This document shows positions 60,332 to 64,000 of a stretch of DNA of 64,000 nucleotides, piece after piece. The stretch spans positions 310,001-374,000 of the forward strand of contig NZ_JAFIQY010000003.1 of assembly GCF_022271435.1 (NCBI RefSeq), given 5' to 3'. The first letter of the stretch is position 1. Every line of letters begins with the position of its first letter. The position numbers and the translations under genes are program-made. Origin of the DNA: Streptomyces monomycini. Lineage in GTDB: Bacteria > Actinomycetota > Actinomycetes > Streptomycetales > Streptomycetaceae. Under the pieces are notes generated by a model. The model made no database searches and was not told the origin of the DNA. It was given only the letters and a program-made list of their open reading frames with translations.

Positions 60332-60976
60332 ATGCGTACGAAGTACACGCGCGAGCTACTTGCCGAAGCCGCGCTCGCATCGACGTCGTACGAGGAAGCC
60401 GCACGCCACTGCGGAAGCAATCCGACGCCAGGTGTTCGGTGCTACATCCGCCGCAGGATGGCCGAAGAGCGCATCGACACGTCCCACTTCACCTCCAGGA
60501 GCCTCCGCCATTCCGAAACAGCACTTCGCGAAGCGGTAACCCTCTCCCACAGCACCGCCGAGGTCGTACGCCGTCTCGGCATTCATCCCGTGGGCGGCAA
60601 CCAGGCCCACATCGCCCGTCGGATCGCCGAATCAGGGCTGGACACGACCCACTTCACCTCCACGCCCACACATCCCAGGCGACCACAACGCCCGTTCGCC
60701 GACCGGCTGGTTCTCGGATCACCGTCGGAAGGACGGTTGCCCGGTGACCGGCTGCGCAAGGCGCTGCTGCGACGGGGGGCGCGGGAACAGTGCGCGATGT
60801 GCGGCACGGGCCCGGAGTGGAACGGTAAGTGCCTACGCCTGGAGGTCGATCACCGCAACGGCGACTGGTGGGACAACCGTCCGGAGAATCTGCGTCTCCT
60901 GTGCCCGAACTGCCACGCGGTCACGGACACGTACCGTGGCCGCAAACCCCGCAGGCCTGGGGGGAGGCAGCCATGA
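60332..60976 (+). CDS. HNH endonuclease with two DTxHF DNA-binding-like modules (1)
   Basis: A 214-residue protein. Two ~52-residue helix-rich modules (about 1-54 and 58-111) each follow the pattern L-x-EA...S...E-x-x-R...G, then I-x-RR...G-[IL]-DT-[ST]-HFTS, resembling helix-turn-helix units. The C-terminal HNH nuclease (about 140-205) has CAMCGTGPEW, LEVDHRNGDWWDNRPENLRL and CPNCH, giving the catalytic His and a Zn ribbon. RBS GGGGGA before ATG. ATGA overlap with a paralogous HNH gene suggests both subunits act together. Role unknown: homing, restriction or defence nuclease are all possible. Confidence 0.82.
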   Translation: MRTKYTRELLAEAALASTSYEEAARHCGSNPTPGVRCYIRRRMAEERIDTSHFTSRSLRHSETALREAVTLSHSTAEVVRRLGIHPVGGNQAHIARRIAESGLDTTHFTSTPTHPRRPQRPFADRLVLGSPSEGRLPGDRLRKALLRRGAREQCAMCGTGPEWNGKCLRLEVDHRNGDWWDNRPENLRLLCPNCHAVTDTYRGRKPRRPGGRQP

Positions 60977-61845
60977 CGGCCCACCGGCAGTACGCACGCG
61001 ACCTTCTGACTCGTACGGCTGCGGTGTCCACCGGGCCCGTCGACATGCTCCGCCGCCTGGGAACTCCACCCGGCAGTGGCACGCTCCGCTATCTCCGCCG
61101 CCGCCTGACGCATTACGGCATCGACACCACGCACTTCGTCGACGAACAACTGCCGCCGCGCCCACCGCAGACATATACGAAGCAGCGTCTGGAGGACGCG
61201 GCCGCACTGTGCAACAGCGTCCGGGAAATGCTGGAATACCTGGGCGTGCCCCCGTACGACAGTGCCTACAGCCACATCCGCAAGAAGCTGACCCGTTTCG
61301 GCATCAGCACGGCGCACTTCACCGGACGCGGCGCTCACGGGGAACTGCTGCCGCGCGACGACCTCACCGCTGCCGTGGCCGGTTCGAAGAGCCGGGCGGC
61401 GGCGCTCCGGATGCTCGGCCGACCCGTGACCACCGCCTCCCGGCGCCTCCTGGACCGGAGCATCACGGCCTACGGCCTGTCGACCGCGCACTTCACCGGG
61501 CAGGGCCACGGTCGCGGCCACCCCTCCCCGGCTCGCAGACCCGCCGACGACATCCTCCGGCGCCGTCCGGCGGGCTCCCGCCGGACGCAGACGACCCTGC
61601 TGCGCCGCGCTCTGGACGACAAGGCAGTTCCGCGGCAGTGCAGCCTCTGCGGTCTCGGCGACACCTGGCAGAGCAGACGGCTGGTCCTGGAGATCGACCA
61701 CATCAACGGGGACCGGCTCGACGACCGCCTCGGCAATCTGCGTTATTTGTGCCCTTCGTGCCACAGCCAGACCTGCACGTTCGGACGGCGGACCGCCCGA
61801 ACCGAAGATCGCCTGACGGCCGCGCGACCGGGCACAGTACAGTAG
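60973..61845 (+). CDS. HNH endonuclease with three DTxHF DNA-binding-like modules (2)
   Basis: A 290-residue paralogue of the preceding gene, with three N-terminal modules (about 5-55, 61-112, 116-168) ending GIDTTHF, GISTAHF and GLSTAHF, a basic linker, and a C-terminal HNH domain (about 205-275: CSLCGLGDTW, LVLEIDHINGDRLDDRLGNL, CPSCHSQTC). Stop codon TAG is only 7 bp before a tRNA gene. The start ATG 60973 overlaps the preceding stop; the open frame upstream lies inside that gene. Different module numbers in the two proteins would let a heterodimer read an asymmetric target. Confidence 0.82.
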   Translation: MTAHRQYARDLLTRTAAVSTGPVDMLRRLGTPPGSGTLRYLRRRLTHYGIDTTHFVDEQLPPRPPQTYTKQRLEDAAALCNSVREMLEYLGVPPYDSAYSHIRKKLTRFGISTAHFTGRGAHGELLPRDDLTAAVAGSKSRAAALRMLGRPVTTASRRLLDRSITAYGLSTAHFTGQGHGRGHPSPARRPADDILRRRPAGSRRTQTTLLRRALDDKAVPRQCSLCGLGDTWQSRRLVLEIDHINGDRLDDRLGNLRYLCPSCHSQTCTFGRRTARTEDRLTAARPGTVQ

Positions 61846-61852
61846 GCGCCGC

Positions 61853-61927
61853 GGGCCCGTGCCCCAGCTGGCTAGAGGGCGCCGGTTTAGGTCCGGTGTG
61901 TCGTGGGTTCGAGTCCCACCGGGCCCA
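61853..61927 (+). tRNA. tRNA with anticodon TAG (nominal Leu) but class I shape
   Basis: Acceptor arms GGGCCCG (61853-61859) and CGGGCCC (61920-61926), discriminator A at 61927; anticodon stem GCCGG/CCGGT around loop TTTAGGT with anticodon TAG; T-arm GTGGG-TTCGAGT-CCCAC. The variable loop is only GTGTC, whereas bacterial tRNA-Leu has a long variable arm. CCA not encoded. Clear cloverleaf, uncertain amino-acid identity. Confidence 0.8.
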
Positions 61928-61934
61928 CAGATAT

Positions 61935-61974
61935 GCGGCAGCTGTCTCCTTCCCCGGAAGGAGACAGCTGCCGC
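61935..61974 (+). terminator. Long hairpin after the tRNA(UAG)
   Basis: A perfect 17-bp stem (GCGGCAGCTGTCTCCTT at 61935-61951 with its complement at 61958-61974) around CCCCGG, followed by TTGTGT. Probably ends the tRNA transcript and possibly rdgB on the other strand. Confidence 0.75.
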
Positions 61975-62023
61975 TTGTGTACGGTCGCAGGCGGGCTGCC
62001 GGACGTCGTGCCGCGGGCTGCCC

Positions 62024-62626
62024 TCAGCCCACCAGCTCCCGGACCACCGGCACCAGCCCCCGGAACGCCTTGCCGCGATGGCTGATGGCGTTCTTCTCGT
62101 CGGCGGTCAGTTCGGCGCAGGTGCGGGTGTCGCCGAGGGGCTGGAGGATCGGGTCGTAGCCGAAGCCGCCGGTGCCGGCGGGGGTGTGGCGGAGGGTGCC
62201 TTCGAGGCGGCCCTCGACGACGCGTTCGGTGCCGTCGGGGAGGGCGAGGGCCGCGGCGCACGCGAAGTGGGCGGCGCGGTGGCCGTCGGCGATGTCGGAG
62301 AGCTGGGCGAGGAGCAGGTCGAGGTTGGCCTGGTCGTCGCCGTGCCGGCCTGCCCAGCGGGCGGAGAAGATGCCGGGCGCGCCGCCGAGGACGTCGACGC
62401 ACAGGCCGGAGTCGTCGGCGACGGCCGGGTGGCCGGTGGCGCGGGCGAGGGCGTGGGCTTTGAGGAGGGCGTTCTCGGCGAAGGTGACGCCGGTTTCCTT
62501 GACGTCGGGGACGTCCGGGTAGGCGTCGGCGCCGACCAGTTCGACGTCGAGGTCGGCGGCGGCCAGGATGGCGCGGAGTTCGGTGACTTTGCCGGCATTG
62601 CGGGTGGCGAGGATCAGGCGCTTCAT
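62024..62626 (-). CDS. rdgB: RdgB/HAM1 non-canonical purine NTP pyrophosphatase
   Basis: A 200-residue enzyme that hydrolyses dITP, ITP and XTP to monophosphates and keeps deaminated purines out of DNA. Landmarks: LILATRNAGKVTELRAIL (substrate loop), VTFAENALLKAHALARATGH, AVADDSGLCVDVLGGAPGIF, SARWAG, GGFGYDPILQP and NAISHRGKAFRGL. Full length. It lies near rph, a conserved actinobacterial pairing. Confidence 0.96.
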   Translation of the reverse strand: MKRLILATRNAGKVTELRAILAAADLDVELVGADAYPDVPDVKETGVTFAENALLKAHALARATGHPAVADDSGLCVDVLGGAPGIFSARWAGRHGDDQANLDLLLAQLSDIADGHRAAHFACAAALALPDGTERVVEGRLEGTLRHTPAGTGGFGYDPILQPLGDTRTCAELTADEKNAISHRGKAFRGLVPVVRELVG

Positions 62627-62661
62627 GAGGCCCGATTATCCAGGGGCGGCGGCCGCTTCTC

Positions 62662-63102
62662 TCATCCCGTGGCGCAGCTCTTGGTGAGGGCGCCGGCCGC
62701 GTCGCCGAGTGCGGTCAGGTCGGGGGTCCGGCCGTCGCGTACGGCGTCGTCGGCCTTGTCGAGGGCGTCGGTCAGGCTGCTGAGCGCCTTCTGGACGTCG
62801 GGGTCGTCCGTGGCCTTCTGGATCTTGCCGAGGTCCTTGTTGAGGCGGTCGATGGCGCGTTCGGCGTCCTGGGGGCTGTCGGCGGCGTTGCTCAGGTCCT
62901 GGTGGAGGGAGGACAGGTCGTTGGCGAACGTGGTGGCGGTCGTGGCGCAGCCGACGGCCTTTTCGACCGCTCCGCAGGCGGTGAGGAGCGGGACGGTCAG
63001 GGCGGCTGCCGCCAGGAGGGCGGCGGTGGTGGCCGCCGGGCGGCGGTCCGCGGTGCGGCGGGTTGCGGTACGGCCGAGTGCGGTACGGCGGCGCAGAGCC
63101 AT
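62662..63102 (-). CDS. Small helical lipoprotein
   Basis: A 146-residue protein with a 25-residue basic N-terminus, a hydrophobic signal helix and lipobox LLTAC (Cys43). The mature part is helical and heptad-rich (FANDLSSLHQDLSNAADSPQ, AERAIDRLNKDLGKIQKATD, SSLTDALDKADDAV) with two further Cys (VGCATT and the C-terminal KSCATG). I do not recognise a domain. Located between rdgB and rph but with its own promoter-like upstream; possibly an envelope sensor or structural protein. Confidence 0.72.
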   Translation of the reverse strand: MALRRRTALGRTATRRTADRRPAATTAALLAAAALTVPLLTACGAVEKAVGCATTATTFANDLSSLHQDLSNAADSPQDAERAIDRLNKDLGKIQKATDDPDVQKALSSLTDALDKADDAVRDGRTPDLTALGDAAGALTKSCATG

Positions 63103-63305
63103 GGAACGGTCCTCCCCTGGGCGTGCCCGTGCACGGGTTGTGCACCGGTGCTGATACCGGTTCCGGTACTAGGGAGAACGCGGGCGGGCCGGCTTTGGTT
63201 GCCGGGGGCCGGGCGGACCGGGGCGCTGGGGGCGGGCCGGGGCGGGCCGGGGCGCTCGGAGCGGGTCGAGGTGGTGCGGGGCGAGCGGGGCGTGCGCCCC
63301 GCGTG

Positions 63306-63470
63306 TCACATGAGGCCGGTCTGGGTGAAGAGCATGGCCAGGACGATGACGAGGGTCCAGCCGACGAGGTGTTCCAGCAGGTTGGGGCCGTCCTTGGGCC
63401 CGCCGGTGCGGGCCCGGGACGCGGTGACGGGGGCGTCGGCTGCGGCAGCCGTGGCAGCGGAAGTGGACAT
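63306..63470 (-). CDS. 54-residue membrane protein
   Basis: ATG at 63468-63470 to TGA at 63306-63308. An Ala-rich N-terminus is followed by RARTGGPKDGPNLLEHLVGW and one membrane helix TLVIVLAMLFTQTGLM reaching the C-terminus. GC-rich third positions and a preceding GGAACCC-type leader support coding. I believe small proteins of this kind recur beside rph in Streptomyces, but the family name is not certain. Function unknown. Confidence 0.6.
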   Translation of the reverse strand: MSTSAATAAAADAPVTASRARTGGPKDGPNLLEHLVGWTLVIVLAMLFTQTGLM

Positions 63471-63678
63471 GGGTTCCACGGTGCGCGGCGGGTCGCCGTT
63501 TTTCTAGAGACGCATATCCCACGAGGGAAAGGTCACAGGCGGGCCCGGCGGGGCGGTGAGCGGCGCGCCGGCCCGCCGTCGCGGGGCCGGCGCGTCAAGA
63601 GGCTCGTACGGCGGCGGACAGCCCGTATGCGTGCGGGCCGGGGGCTCGTAGGCGGCCGCCGGGGGCGCGCGGCGCGCG

Positions 63679-64000
63679 TCAGAGCGTGCGGGCGAGGGCC
63701 TCGCGCTGGGCGGCGTCCAGGGTCGAGCAGCCGGCGACGGCGAGGTCGAGGAGGGAGTTGAGTTCCTCGCGGGCGAAGGGTTCGGCTTCGGCGGTGCCCT
63801 GGACCTCGACGAAGCGGCCGTCGCCGGTGCAGACGACGTTCATGTCGGTCTCGGCGCGCACGTCCTCCTCGTAGCAGAGGTCGAGCAGGGGGACGCCGCC
63901 GACGATGCCGACGCTGACGGCGGAGACGGTGCCGACCAGCGGCTGGCGGCCGGCCTTGATGCTCTTCTTGGCCTGGGCCCAGGAGATCGCGTCGGCGAGG
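63679..64000 (-). CDS. rph: Ribonuclease PH, C-terminal part
   Basis: The C-terminal ~106 residues of RNase PH; the N-terminus lies beyond the window edge. Visible family sequence: [60 protein letters not shown] and [20 protein letters not shown]. The conserved acidic pair for the phosphate/metal site is in DLCYEED and ETDMNVV. It trims tRNA 3-prime ends with phosphate. Length and ending match the family. Confidence 0.95.
   Translation of the reverse strand, partial: LADAISWAQAKKSIKAGRQPLVGTVSAVSVGIVGGVPLLDLCYEEDVRAETDMNVVCTGDGRFVEVQGTAEAEPFAREELNSLLDLAVAGCSTLDAAQREALARTL

Overview
The window is high-GC (roughly 72-74%) DNA with GTG/TTG starts, G/C-rich third positions, many ATGA start-stop overlaps, long alanine/proline-rich secreted proteins and no sign of plasmid or phage backbone. 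Together with cslA-glxA, paired AA10 chitin monooxygenases, class E/F sortases and DasR-like operator sequences, this points to a Streptomyces chromosome, in the conserved core or its flank. Gene order from cslA-glxA to rdgB-rph resembles the S. coelicolor SCO28xx-SCO29xx interval; that is from memory and was not checked by alignment.

Layout. 1-2.2 kb: end of an ectoine-type ABC importer and an IclR regulator. 2.3-9.6 kb: two near-identical tRNA-Lys genes flank two AA10 chitin monooxygenase genes and a cell-wall block (hypothetical protein, NlpC/P60 protein, SPFH protein, peptidoglycan-binding amidase-like protein). 9.7-15.9 kb: FadR-type regulator, a structured leader, cslA-glxA (tip glycan synthase plus copper-radical oxidase) and a convergent GH6 lipoprotein. 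16.3-18.7 kb: class F sortase, surface protein and HAD-IIA phosphatase. 18.9-24.8 kb: a six-gene minus-strand operon for uptake and breakdown of 2-aminoethylphosphonate-like compounds. Its probable GntR/UTRA regulator lies at 26.8-27.5 kb, beyond an inserted DUF2079 membrane-protein gene. 27.6-37 kb: small sortase substrate, ROK regulator divergent from a Gfo/Idh oxidoreductase and a UPF0303 protein, a large Pro/Thr-stalked surface protein, FAH hydrolase, YidC paralogue and PucR regulator.

37.2-41.4 kb holds the most system-like unexplained group: a cytochrome-b-like membrane protein, a NuoF-SLBB-ferredoxin fusion with an expanded repeat N-terminus, and a multi-repeat COG4315 lipoprotein. Together they could carry electrons from NAD(P)H across the membrane. 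41.4-51.4 kb: sodium:solute symporter with DUF3311 partner, class E sortase, DUF445 protein, secreted SGNH esterase, DUF1707 protein and a three-gene ABC-2 exporter. 51.6-58.1 kb: class A PBP, a guanidine-III riboswitch driving an SMR guanidinium exporter, GroES-like protein, DUF3618, Bcp peroxidase, and a histidine kinase with a partner membrane protein. 58.6-64 kb: ProP-type transporter, two overlapping HNH endonuclease genes built from repeated DTxHF modules and ending 7 bp before an odd class I-shaped tRNA(UAG), then rdgB, a lipoprotein, a 54-residue membrane protein and the end of rph.

Themes that connect the window are cell-surface anchoring (two sortase types, two LAxTG-like substrates), polysaccharide and peptidoglycan remodelling, and solute uptake under small-molecule control. 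All functional calls come from reading motifs; no database search was run.
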